DNA from: an uncultured Verrucomicrobiota bacterium
Lineage (GTDB): Bacteria > Verrucomicrobiota > Verrucomicrobiia > Limisphaerales > UBA9464
Length of the DNA: 64,000 nt
Assembly (NCBI GenBank): GCA_903922605.1
Contig: CAIXUG010000006.1
Span: 56,246-120,245 of the forward strand
Direction: 5' to 3'
In this document: one piece after another, positions 16,741 through 24,987 of the stretch
How positions within the stretch are numbered: position 1 is the stretch's first letter
Layout of the letters: each line of letters starts with the position of its first letter
Program-made: the position numbers and the translations under genes
The notes under the pieces: generated by a model
Database searches by the model: none
What the model was told of the DNA's origin: nothing
Seen by the model: the letters and a program-made list of their open reading frames with translations, nothing else

Positions 16741-18204
16741 TCACTCCACGCCGGCCATGAGCTTGCGCACGGGCTTGGTGAAGAACAGCAGGAGCAGGCC
16801 CAGGCCGCCCGCCGTCATCGCCACCTGGAGAAAGCGCGCAGGCATGGCGGCGGCGTTGTCGCCGGAGACCTCGCCGGCAAACAGGCCCGCGATCAGGTTG
16901 CCGAGCGAGGTGCCGAGGAACCAGATGCCCATCATCTGCCCGACGAGGCGCGGCGGTGCGAGCTTGGTCACCGAGCTGAGGCCGACCGGGCTGACGAGCA
17001 GCTCGCCGAAGACGTGCAGGAGGTAGGTCGCGATCAGCCAGGTCGGCCAGACCGGCCCGTTGGCCAGCGCGCGCTTCGCCCCGAGCGCGAGCACGAGGAA
17101 GCCGAGCGCCAGCAGCACCAGCCCGCCCGCCAGCTTCGCCGAGAGCGAGGGATCGGCCCCGCGCCGCCCCAGCCACAGCCACAACGCGGCCACCACCGGG
17201 GCGAACAGGATGACGAAGGCCGGCGGCACCGATTGGAACCAGCTCGCGGGAAACGCGCCGGTCATTCCCGGGAGGATCCGCTCGGTGTAGCGCTCGGCAA
17301 AGAGTGTCAACGACGAGCCGGCCTGTTCATAGCCCGCCCAGAACATCGCCGACGCGACAAACAGAATGGCGATGACCACCAGCCGTTTCTTCTCGGTCAG
17401 ATCGAGACGCGCGAAGAGGAAGGCCCACGCAAAGTAGGCGACGGCCATTGTCACGATGAGCCCGGACGTATATTTCGCGAGCGTAAGGGGATTGACCTTC
17501 AGCACTCCTCCCAGCGCGGCCGCCACCGTGAGCGCGATAAGGGCGAGCGCGACGGCCACGACGGTCCAGTCGCGCCGGGTTGCCAGGCCCCGACTGACTG
17601 GCGGCAGGCCGATGTCACCGAGTCGTTCTCGCGTGAACCGGAACTGCACCAGCCCCAGCACCATGCCGAGGCCGGCGGCAGCGAAGCCATAGTGCCAGTT
17701 CACTTGTTCGCCGAGCGCGCCGCAGATCAGCGGGCCAATGGCCGCGCCGAGATTGATGCCCATGTAGAAGATCGTGAACCCGGCATCGCGCCGCGCGCCG
17801 CCCTCGGGATAGAGCTGGCCAACGAGCGCGCTGATGTTCGGCTTGAGCAGGCCGGTGCCGAGCACGATGAGCACCAGGCCGAGGAAGAACGTTTGGGCCG
17901 ACGGCAGCGCGAGCGTGAAGTGGCCAGTCGCAATCAGCAGCCCGCCAATCCACACCGCGCGCTGCGCGCCGAGCAGCCGGTCGGCGATCCAGCCGCCGGG
18001 CAGCGCCGCCAGATACACACCCGCGACATAGAGCCCATAGATCGCGGTGGCGACTTCATCGGAGAACCCCAGCCCGCCGGCGTTCACCGCCTTGATCAGA
18101 AAGAGCACCAGCAGCGCCCGCATGCCGTAGTAGCTGAAGCGTTCCCACATCTCGGTGAAGAACAGCGTGCGCAGGCCACGGGGATGCTGGGCGGTGGGCG
18201 TCAT
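16741..18204 (-). CDS. Proton-dependent oligopeptide transporter (POT/PTR2 family, MFS)
   Basis: A 487-residue inner-membrane permease with about 12-14 hydrophobic helices. The N-terminal signature FFTEMWERFSYYGMRALLV contains the ExxER-type motif of proton-coupled peptide transporters. GLYVAGVYLAALPGGWIADR and GTGLLKPNISALVGQLY are the conserved PTR2 blocks, and FTIFYMGINLGAAIGPL follows. Members import di- and tripeptides with protons. The C-terminal half includes SPVGLSSVTKLAPPRLVGQM, also family-typical. It reads alone on the - strand, with a palindrome-rich region downstream. Length and motifs look intact. Confidence 0.9.
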   Translation of the reverse strand: MTPTAQHPRGLRTLFFTEMWERFSYYGMRALLVLFLIKAVNAGGLGFSDEVATAIYGLYVAGVYLAALPGGWIADRLLGAQRAVWIGGLLIATGHFTLALPSAQTFFLGLVLIVLGTGLLKPNISALVGQLYPEGGARRDAGFTIFYMGINLGAAIGPLICGALGEQVNWHYGFAAAGLGMVLGLVQFRFTRERLGDIGLPPVSRGLATRRDWTVVAVALALIALTVAAALGGVLKVNPLTLAKYTSGLIVTMAVAYFAWAFLFARLDLTEKKRLVVIAILFVASAMFWAGYEQAGSSLTLFAERYTERILPGMTGAFPASWFQSVPPAFVILFAPVVAALWLWLGRRGADPSLSAKLAGGLVLLALGFLVLALGAKRALANGPVWPTWLIATYLLHVFGELLVSPVGLSSVTKLAPPRLVGQMMGIWFLGTSLGNLIAGLFAGEVSGDNAAAMPARFLQVAMTAGGLGLLLLFFTKPVRKLMAGVE

Positions 18205-18327
18205 GAGATTTGTCGGGCGTGGAGTCGCTGCCGGAATTCAGATCGGTCCGTGCAGTCTGCCAGCGTCCCCGGCGGCTGTCTTGGGAATGGTTGCCACCAA
18301 CGGTGTCAACCACCACCCAAGCCGACC

Positions 18328-18819
18328 TCACTTCATGGAGAGCTGGTGCAAAAACTCCACCTGCCGGCGCGTCTCGATGGCGGAAGGCTGGGCCGCCCGC
18401 ACTTGGTCAATCGCCTCGGCGGCCGAACTGCCCTTGGTGATCAGATAGGCGGCGAGCATGGTCCCGGTCCGGCCCAGGCCGGCATGGCAATGCACCGCCA
18501 CGGCCTGCCCGCGTGCGTTGAGGTCATCAACGAACGTGACGAATTCCTCCACCTGCCGGCGGGTGGGCGCAAAGCCGTCGGAGATTGGCAGACTGAGAGC
18601 GGAAAAGCCGGCGCCAGCATAAACGCCCTCCACCGCCGGATGTTCGACCAGGCTGGCGATGCCCTGGATGCCGGCGGCATGCAGCACCGGCAAATCATCA
18701 GCGTAAGCCGTCGGACCGGCACCACCCGCCCGCTGCCTTCGCGGGTCGAGCTGCGGAAACGGCATCCCGGCCAGCTTGCCGGGAATCACCCAATAGAAGG
18801 GCCGATACTGCCGGGCCAT
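18328..18819 (-). CDS. Dual-specificity/tyrosine phosphatase-like protein
   Basis: A 163-residue cytoplasmic phosphatase. The CX5R P-loop is HCHAGLGRTG with C111 and R117. The general acid is probably D81 in LPISDGFAP. The start YRPFYWVIPGKLAGMPFP is typical of the bacterial/eukaryotic DSP group. It follows the peroxiredoxin stop by 6 bp and is likely co-transcribed with it. The substrate is unknown. Two tyrosine autokinases are encoded in the window, but at a distance, and no link is shown. The active site seems complete. Confidence 0.85.
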   Translation of the reverse strand: MARQYRPFYWVIPGKLAGMPFPQLDPRRQRAGGAGPTAYADDLPVLHAAGIQGIASLVEHPAVEGVYAGAGFSALSLPISDGFAPTRRQVEEFVTFVDDLNARGQAVAVHCHAGLGRTGTMLAAYLITKGSSAAEAIDQVRAAQPSAIETRRQVEFLHQLSMK

Positions 18820-18825
18820 GGCAGA

Positions 18826-19461
18826 CTACTTGTTCGGCTGCGGGGTGTAGCGGAGGTACGGCTTCACCTTACGCATGCCCTTCGGGAAGAGCGTCTCGGC
18901 CTCGGCGTCCTTCACGGCGGGCGTGATGATGCAGTCCTCGCCGTCCTTCCAGTCGGCCGGCGTGGCCACGCGGAACTTCGCGGTGAGCTGGAGCGAATCG
19001 ATCACGCGGATCAGTTCCAGAAAGTTACGGCCGGTGGACGCCGGGTACGTGAGCGTAAGCTTGATCTTCTTGTCCGGCCCAATGACGAAGACGGAGCGCA
19101 CGGTGGCCTTGTCGTCGGCGTTCGGGTGGATCATGTCGTAGGCCGTGGCGACGACGCGCTGCGGATCGGCGATGATCGGGAAATTCACCGTGGTGCACTG
19201 CGTCTCGTTGATGTCGCCGACCCAGCCGCGGTGCGACTCGATGGGGTCCACGCTCACGGCGGCGACCTTCACATTGCGCTTCGCAAACTCCGTCTTGAGC
19301 TTCGCGGTCGCGCCGAGTTCGGTGGTGCAGACGGGCGTGTAATCCGCCGGATGGGAAAAGAGGATGCCCCAGGAGTCACCCAGCCACTGGTGGAAGGTGA
19401 TGGTGCCGTCGGTGGTGTCCGCCGTGAAGTCGGGAGCGATGTCGCCAAGTCGAAGTGCCAT
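18826..19461 (-). CDS. Peroxiredoxin, 1-Cys Prx6-like
   Basis: A 211-residue thiol peroxidase. The catalytic motif is HPADYTPVCTTE with peroxidatic C45 and the conserved Thr and Pro. The C-terminal extension (DWKDGEDCIITPAVKDAEA) with PKGMRKVKPYLRYTPQP is diagnostic of the Prx6/1-Cys branch. The family reduces peroxides in the cytosol. The start is the ATG at 19461 (MALRLGDIAPDF), which fits family alignment. The phosphatase gene follows after 6 bp. Confidence 0.93.
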   Translation of the reverse strand: MALRLGDIAPDFTADTTDGTITFHQWLGDSWGILFSHPADYTPVCTTELGATAKLKTEFAKRNVKVAAVSVDPIESHRGWVGDINETQCTTVNFPIIADPQRVVATAYDMIHPNADDKATVRSVFVIGPDKKIKLTLTYPASTGRNFLELIRVIDSLQLTAKFRVATPADWKDGEDCIITPAVKDAEAETLFPKGMRKVKPYLRYTPQPNK

Positions 19462-19656
19462 ATTGTGCTGATGAATTGTCGTGTTGTGGGGGCGGAGCGT
19501 ATCGGACGCCGGCGGGTTGGCAATCCCACACCCGCCGCCAGTCGGACCGGTCACGGACCGGCCCGACACCATGACAGAACTGTCATGCCGGCTTGCAGAG
19601 ATCCGATGGGTGGCGGTCCTTAGATGAGGCACTGCTGTCACCAACGCTTTCTCTCC

Positions 19657-20703
19657 ATGCACCCAAATTTCCGTCTGTCTCTCCCCCTGCTCACCGTTGC
19701 CCTTCTGGGCCTGAATGCGGTCAGTTCGTCTGCGGCTGATGGTCCTTATCATTTTCTCAAGGAAATTCCCGTGAGCGGTGAGGGTGGCTGGGACTACCTG
19801 TCGGTGGATGAGGCCGGGCGTCGGCTTTACGTCAGTCATGCCTCCAAGGTCGTGGTCATCGACATCGACCAGGACAAGGTGGTGGGCGAGATCGCCGACA
19901 CGCCGGGGGTTCATGGGCTCGCGGTGGCCCCGGAGCTCGGGCGCGGCTTTTCCAGCAACGGTCGGGAGAACAAGGCGGGCATCATCGACCTGAAAACCCT
20001 CGCCACCCTTTCGAAAGTCGAGACCGGCGGCAATCCCGACGGCATGCTCTACGAGCCGGGCCAGCAGGAAGTTTACATGTTCAACGGGGGCGGCCAGTCG
20101 GCCACCGTGATTGACGCGAAATCGGGCAGGGTCGTCGCCACGATTCCGCTCGGCGGCAAGCCGGAGTTTGCCGTGGCCGATCCGCAGGCCGGGCGGGTCT
20201 ATGACAATCTGGAGGACAAGAACGAGGTGGTCGCCATCGACACCAAGACCCACGCCGTCGTGAACCGCTGGCCCATCGCCCCGGCCGAGGAAGCCTCGGG
20301 CATGGCCATCGACCTGGTGCATCACCGGTTGTTCCTCGGCTGCGGCGGCAGCAAGACGATGGCGATGATGGACAGCGCCAGCGGGAAAGTGGTGGCGAGC
20401 GTGCCCATCAGCAACGGGGTGGACGCCAACGCCTTTGATCCCGGAACCCAGCTCGCCTTCGCCTCCTGTGGCGAGGGCGCGGTCACGATCGCGCACGAGG
20501 ATTCGCCGGACAAACTCACCGTCGTGCAGACGCTCAAGACCGAGCGCGGTGCACGCACGATGACGCTCGATTCGCGCACGCACCGCATCTACCTGGCCTC
20601 GGCGAAGTTCGAGGCCCCGGCCGAGGGTCAGCGCCGTGGCCGGATGGTGCCGGGCAGCTTCAAAATAATCGTGTACGGAATGGATGCGCCGACCGGGAAG
20701 TAG
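19657..20703 (+). CDS. Secreted YncE/YVTN-type beta-propeller protein
   Basis: A 348-residue exported protein. A signal peptide (MHPNFRLSLPLLTVALLG, cleavage near SSAAD) is followed by about seven ~42-residue propeller blades with repeats like GRRLYVSHASKVVVIDI, VHGLAVAPELGRGF, GQSATVIDAKSGRVVATI and GSKTMAMMDSASGKVVAS. Such proteins are usually periplasmic or surface binding scaffolds; no catalytic residues are evident. An in-frame start at 19624 would place 11 polar residues before the signal peptide, so 19657 is preferred. It is convergent with the aldolase gene 41 bp downstream. Confidence 0.82.
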   Translation: MHPNFRLSLPLLTVALLGLNAVSSSAADGPYHFLKEIPVSGEGGWDYLSVDEAGRRLYVSHASKVVVIDIDQDKVVGEIADTPGVHGLAVAPELGRGFSSNGRENKAGIIDLKTLATLSKVETGGNPDGMLYEPGQQEVYMFNGGGQSATVIDAKSGRVVATIPLGGKPEFAVADPQAGRVYDNLEDKNEVVAIDTKTHAVVNRWPIAPAEEASGMAIDLVHHRLFLGCGGSKTMAMMDSASGKVVASVPISNGVDANAFDPGTQLAFASCGEGAVTIAHEDSPDKLTVVQTLKTERGARTMTLDSRTHRIYLASAKFEAPAEGQRRGRMVPGSFKIIVYGMDAPTGK

Positions 20704-20744
20704 TCCTGGTGGAGAAAGCCGGTGTACCCTGAGGGTGTGCCGAT

Positions 20745-21656
20745 CTACTTCCGCTTCGGCATCTTCGGCCGTTTCGCGAGGCCGTCGTGGATGACTTTGA
20801 GCACCGTCTTCCGCTCCGCCCCGGTGAGCGTGAGGCGCGGGGCGCGGACCCATTCCTTGCCCAAGCCGGCTTCCTGCACCGCCAGTTTGATGTACTGGAC
20901 AAACTTCGGGTGCGTGTCGAGGTGCAGCAACGGCGCGAACCAGCGGTACACCTCGCGCGCCTGCTCCCATTCGCCACGGCGTGTGAACTCCCAGAAATAT
21001 TGATTTTCCGCCGGGAAGGCGATCCCGCTGCCGGCCACCCAGCCGTCGATGCCGAGGATGGCGCATTCGAGGGCCAGGTCGTCCACGCCGGTGAAGATCG
21101 CATAGCGGTCGCCGACCGTGTTGTGCAGGTCGGTGATGCGGCGGGTGTTGCCGGAGGATTCCTTGAGCGCGACGAAATTCTTCTGGCTGGCCAGCTCGGC
21201 GAACAGCTCGGGCGTGAGGTCGTGCCCGTAGCTGAGCGGGTTGTTGTAGATCATCACCGGCAGCCCGGAGGACTGGGCGACGGTGCGGAAGTGGTGGAGC
21301 GATTCGCGCGGGTCCGGCGACTTGTAGATCATCGGCGGCATGAGCATGTAGCCATCGGCGCCAAGCTCCTCCAGATCCCGCGCGTAACGGCACGCCTCGG
21401 CCACGCTGCTCTCGGCCACGCCGCTGAGCACCGGCACCCGGCCAAACACGAACTTCACCATCTCGGCCATCACGAGGCGTTTCTCGTCGGCGGTGAGCGA
21501 CTGGTTCTCGCCGAGCGAGCCGAGGAAGATGAGCCCGGTGATGCCGGACCGGATGAGCGCATCGGCGTGGGCGGCCGTCGCGTCGAGGTCGAGCGAGCCG
21601 TCCTTATGCAGCTGTGTGGTGATGGCGGGGAAGACTCCGGACCAGTGGGGTTTCAT
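20745..21656 (-). CDS. DapA/NAL-family aldolase (dihydrodipicolinate synthase family)
   Basis: A 303-residue TIM-barrel class I aldolase. The Schiff-base Lys is in FVALKESSGNTRR and the catalytic Tyr in VMIYNNPLSYG. The GSLGENQSLT segment takes the place of the GTTGE motif. The family includes dihydrodipicolinate synthase, N-acetylneuraminate lyase and sugar-acid aldolases. No lysine or sialic-acid genes are adjacent, so the substrate cannot be assigned, and the altered GTTGE motif argues against assuming DapA. The ATG at 21656 is favoured over 21665. It reads alone. Confidence 0.82.
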   Translation of the reverse strand: MKPHWSGVFPAITTQLHKDGSLDLDATAAHADALIRSGITGLIFLGSLGENQSLTADEKRLVMAEMVKFVFGRVPVLSGVAESSVAEACRYARDLEELGADGYMLMPPMIYKSPDPRESLHHFRTVAQSSGLPVMIYNNPLSYGHDLTPELFAELASQKNFVALKESSGNTRRITDLHNTVGDRYAIFTGVDDLALECAILGIDGWVAGSGIAFPAENQYFWEFTRRGEWEQAREVYRWFAPLLHLDTHPKFVQYIKLAVQEAGLGKEWVRAPRLTLTGAERKTVLKVIHDGLAKRPKMPKRK

Positions 21657-21678
21657 TGGGAGCAAGTGAACGACGGGA

Positions 21679-21726
21679 CAGTAATCAGTGAATCGGTAAT
21701 CAGTAAACAGTCAGCGAGTGAACAGA
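21679..21726. repeat. Degenerate heptamer array (CAGTAAT-like)
   Basis: Successive units CAGTAAT, CAGTGAAT, CGGTAAT, CAGTAAA, CAGTCAG and CGAGTGA lie in the gap between the aldolase start and the haloperoxidase terminator. A closely similar array occurs at 59523-59556. Confidence 0.65.
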
Positions 21727-21814
21727 GGTGACGCTGGCAGGCAAAGGCGGGCGGGTCTTGGAGGAAATCAACAGGTGCCGGCGTCGTGACGGCACATCGT
21801 TCCGGATTGGGAGT

Positions 21815-21851
21815 GAAAAAGCAAAAAGGGCCGGACGGAAGTCCGGCCCTT
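21815..21851 (-). terminator. Rho-independent terminator of the haloperoxidase gene
   Basis: On the - strand: AAGGGCCGGAC, loop TTCC, GTCCGGCCCTT, then a T-rich run (TTTTGCTTTTT). It sits 19 bp after the stop codon at 21870. Confidence 0.88.
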
Positions 21852-21869
21852 GGGCTCACTCTCATGAAC

Positions 21870-23975
21870 TCATTGATAGGTGATGACGAGTTTGCCGCCT
21901 TGCATCCTGGTGCTCTGGATCGTAACCGGTGGCGTGATGACGAGATAGGCCGGTTGGGAAGGATCCGCCGGCGCATCGGACGTGATGGTCTTGGCGTTCG
22001 GATCAATGACGATGTGGGTCAGCACGCCCGACGCACCCAGGGGCGAATCGTTCGGCAACGGTGTGGCCGTAATGCCGCCCGTGAGGATGGAACCGTTGAA
22101 ATACTGACGCGCCAAGGCCCAGGCACCTTTGCCCGCCTGCGAACCGGCGCGACGTCCGCTGAAATCATCCACCGGCGGATGGATGCCGCCCCAGAGGCGG
22201 GAGATGCCGGCCTGGTCGGCAGCATCGTAGTAGGTGCCCCATTGCAATTGGACCGATGCGCTGGGGCCCTGTTCGGTGCCCAGGATGCCGACCGGCCGGT
22301 CGTAGGTGCCCAGGCCGCCTGGAAACCAGGCTGAGCCGGTCAGCTCGGTCATCACTTCGGCAGCGGCACGACTGAAGGTGCTGTGGCCGGAGATATAGCC
22401 GGGGAAGGCCGGGGACACGAAGGTCGTCTTCTGATAGGTGGTCCAATCCTGCGCCAGCACCCACTTCACGCCGCTATGGCTGTTGGTCGGGTTGGTTGGC
22501 GGTCCCGGGTAAGCAAAGAGCGCGACCTTGCCGACCGTGAGTCCCGCATGCCGCCCACCCGCCTTTGCGGTATCGGCGGTGACCAGCTCGATGAGTCCGG
22601 GAGTGAGCGGCAGGCCGAGCGCATTGAAGGCGGGCTGCGCCGGGTCGCTGGACTGGCCAAGTTCACCCATGTGCCGGATGGCCGCAATCGGTCGCCAGCC
22701 ATCGTACTTGCGCTTGAGGGACCAGGCCGTGCAGGCGGCATCATGCAGCGCGCCGTTGATGGCGAAATAGACTTTCACATCCCATTCCAGGCCATCGACC
22801 ACCGGGCCGGTGCCGCCGATGCGTTTCACCAGCGCTGGGCTGTCACTGACGCCATTGGCTACCGTGTTCCAGTGCCCCGGCGGCGTCTCGGAGTTGGGCC
22901 CGTCCGCCCAGAACTCGGTCAGTACCCGTGCGAAGTCACCGCGCTTGACCACATTGGGTGCATACGGCTGCCCCGTGATCGGATTGAGTGCATGGCCGGT
23001 GCCGTCATTGGCCCCGAGACTGTTGTTGGCGTAGGAGCCGCCTGGCGAGATGTCCACGGTCACGCCATCATCCGGTGTGAGCTGGCTGCTGCGGAGGATG
23101 ACTTCCACGACGTTGGTACGGAAGGCCTCCGTGGTGTCTCCGCCGAGCTGGGGCGGCGGGCCGAGATCGATCCACGGCTTGGTGGCATCGGTGCGGGTGA
23201 GCGCGAAGGGCAGCACGCCGAGCCATTGCGAGCCGAGGAAGGACTGGAGCGGGCCGGTGGGCAGGCCGTTCTGGTCAACGGCGTTGGCCAGCTTCAGCGG
23301 CTGCCAGTGGTTCACATCGATCAGGCTGTTGAATGTGTTGCCATTCTCGTCGGCATCCTGCGTTCCACTCAGCCCGGTGTTCAGGAAGCCATTGACCGGG
23401 GCGTAGCCTCCCTGGGCCGGCGGCAGATCCGAATAGGCCGGGTTCCGTGTCTGCAAGGCGCCGTCATTGATGAACCGGTCATGTACGGCGTCATAAACCG
23501 CATTGCCCAGTCCTGCCGGCGTGGTGATATCGCGGGACACGTTGTTGGTGTCATAGCCGAGCGCCACCAGCTGTGCGTCGATCAGGGGCAGCGTTTTGGC
23601 AGCGTTGACCGAGAACGCATAACGCTCCTTGAGCATCCGGTAGGCGGCGTAGCTGATGGCCTCGCGCCGCGCGGCGGCCACATCGACCGCCGTCTGCTTT
23701 TGCCGGTAGGCATATCCCACCGCCACCGGATCGTAGGCCGCCCACGCGTCATACATGCACGCCGAGAGGGAGAACAGGTTGCGGGCGTGCACCGGCGGAT
23801 TCGGCTTGTCGATGCGGATCGCGGAGAGGATTTCCTCGTCCCAGACGCGGGCGATGCTGGGGTCCGCGAGGGACACCACCGGAGCGCCGGCCAAACCAAC
23901 GGCCAAGGCCAGCAGAGGCGGCCAGCGGGGCTTCGGACGACGAGACAATAGGGATAGGGGTCTGAATGCTTTCAT
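21870..23975 (-). CDS. Secreted vanadium-dependent haloperoxidase (PAP2 superfamily)
   Basis: A ~701-residue exported enzyme. A basic N-terminus and hydrophobic stretch (PPLLALAVGLAGAPVVSLA) form the signal. Vanadate-pocket motifs appear in the expected order: KYDGWRPIAAIR (around residue 425), FPGYISGHSTFSRAAAEV (around 525) and SRLWGGIHPPVDDFSGRR (around 600). Known vanadium chloro- and bromoperoxidases oxidise halides with H2O2; some bacterial relatives are phosphatases, so substrate choice is inferred. I start at the ATG at 23975; the longer frame to 24035 adds 20 unlikely residues. A strong terminator follows. It is not clearly part of an operon. Confidence 0.88.
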   Translation of the reverse strand: MKAFRPLSLLSRRPKPRWPPLLALAVGLAGAPVVSLADPSIARVWDEEILSAIRIDKPNPPVHARNLFSLSACMYDAWAAYDPVAVGYAYRQKQTAVDVAAARREAISYAAYRMLKERYAFSVNAAKTLPLIDAQLVALGYDTNNVSRDITTPAGLGNAVYDAVHDRFINDGALQTRNPAYSDLPPAQGGYAPVNGFLNTGLSGTQDADENGNTFNSLIDVNHWQPLKLANAVDQNGLPTGPLQSFLGSQWLGVLPFALTRTDATKPWIDLGPPPQLGGDTTEAFRTNVVEVILRSSQLTPDDGVTVDISPGGSYANNSLGANDGTGHALNPITGQPYAPNVVKRGDFARVLTEFWADGPNSETPPGHWNTVANGVSDSPALVKRIGGTGPVVDGLEWDVKVYFAINGALHDAACTAWSLKRKYDGWRPIAAIRHMGELGQSSDPAQPAFNALGLPLTPGLIELVTADTAKAGGRHAGLTVGKVALFAYPGPPTNPTNSHSGVKWVLAQDWTTYQKTTFVSPAFPGYISGHSTFSRAAAEVMTELTGSAWFPGGLGTYDRPVGILGTEQGPSASVQLQWGTYYDAADQAGISRLWGGIHPPVDDFSGRRAGSQAGKGAWALARQYFNGSILTGGITATPLPNDSPLGASGVLTHIVIDPNAKTITSDAPADPSQPAYLVITPPVTIQSTRMQGGKLVITYQ

Positions 23976-24110
23976 GGAAGGGCTCCCAGATTGTGATGTC
24001 ACCTCGGCCGCCACCATCACCACGACGGGAAACACCGGAGAACCGGGGCGAACGGCTGGCCACTCAGGGCGAAGTGGCTTTTCGCCGTATCCCCTGAACG
24101 CCTACTACCT

Positions 24111-24875
24111 TCAGAAAGCGCCCAGCAGCTTGGCCGAGGCGAAGAGCGCGAAGACGAGGATCAGCGTGTCGAACCACTTTTGCGGGAGCCGGGCCACGAC
24201 GAACTTGCCCAGGAACAGCCCGAGCAGGATGAGCGGCACCAGCATGGCGTTGAAGGCGAGCGAGGATCCGTTGATGAGCCCGAGTTGCGCGCTGAAAGGA
24301 ACCTTGATGCAGTTGATGATGAGGAAAAACCACGCGCCGGTGCCGACGAAGGCCTCCTTCGGCAACGCCACCGCCAGGAGATACAGGCCCATCACGGGGC
24401 CGGCGGCGTTGGCGAGCATCGTGGTGGTGCCGGCGATTAGGCCCATCGTCCAGGCGAAGCCGTGCGTGTGCGGCACGTGGGCGAAGAGGTTGGGTTTCCA
24501 GTTCCGCCCGAGCTGCACCAGGGCGAGCGCGAGCACGATGCCGCCGATGACGGGGTTGAATTTTGCGGCCGGCACGTGCGCCTGCTGCGCCCAGCGCATG
24601 ATGGCCCAGCCGATGGCCACGCCGATCACCGCCGGCGGCAGCGTGCGGAACACGTGCGGCCACTGGGCATTTCGCCGGAAGAGCAGCACCGCCCCGATGT
24701 CGCCGCAGATCAGCATCGGCAGTACCACGCCGGTCGAGGCTTGCCCGGGGAAAAGCTGCGCGAAGATGACGACGTGCAGCAGGCTGATGCCCGGCAGCCC
24801 GCTTTTGGAAACGCCGATGCCGGTCGCCGCCAGCGCGGCCAGCAGCCACTGGAGCGTGGTAAAATCCGGGAGCAA
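24111..24875 (-). CDS. TSUP-family permease (TauE/SafE-like sulfite/organosulfur exporter)
   Basis: A 254-residue membrane protein with about eight hydrophobic segments. LAALAATGIGVSKSGLPGIS and LANAAGPVMGLYLLA are the repeated TSUP signatures in the two halves. Family members move sulfite, sulfoacetate or other small anions. The substrate here is not evident from neighbours (haloperoxidase on one side, PQQ-like propeller on the other). The ATG at 24875 lies about 20 bp after a TTAAGA hexamer tract on the coding strand. Length is typical. Confidence 0.85.
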   Translation of the reverse strand: MLPDFTTLQWLLAALAATGIGVSKSGLPGISLLHVVIFAQLFPGQASTGVVLPMLICGDIGAVLLFRRNAQWPHVFRTLPPAVIGVAIGWAIMRWAQQAHVPAAKFNPVIGGIVLALALVQLGRNWKPNLFAHVPHTHGFAWTMGLIAGTTTMLANAAGPVMGLYLLAVALPKEAFVGTGAWFFLIINCIKVPFSAQLGLINGSSLAFNAMLVPLILLGLFLGKFVVARLPQKWFDTLILVFALFASAKLLGAF

Positions 24876-24894
24876 GGGAGGGAAAAAGGAAGCG

Positions 24895-24977
24895 TCTTAA
24901 TCTTAATCTTAATCTTAATCTTAATCCAAATCGCCCATTTCCCGCGATTATGAGTAAGATGGTGATTAGGATTAAGA
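24895..24977. repeat. Hexamer tract with inverted partner upstream of the TSUP gene
   Basis: Five perfect TCTTAA units cover 24895-24924 (TTAAGA on the coding strand). A shorter inverted counterpart, GATTAGGATTAAGAC, lies at 24963-24977, so the two arms could pair. It spans the promoter/leader zone of the - strand permease. Confidence 0.8.
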
Positions 24978-24987
24978 CATTGAACAA

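Noticed and set aside
18328..18819. Dual-specificity phosphatase as cognate phosphatase of the Wzc-like kinases
   Set aside because: It is co-transcribed with peroxiredoxin and far from both kinase modules; cognate phosphatases of BY-kinases are usually adjacent low-molecular-weight or PHP types.
19462..21393. Very long - strand frame extending the peroxiredoxin to ~855 residues
   Set aside because: The extension is Arg/His-rich, antisense to the propeller and aldolase region, and lacks domain features; the Prx6 homology starts at 19461.
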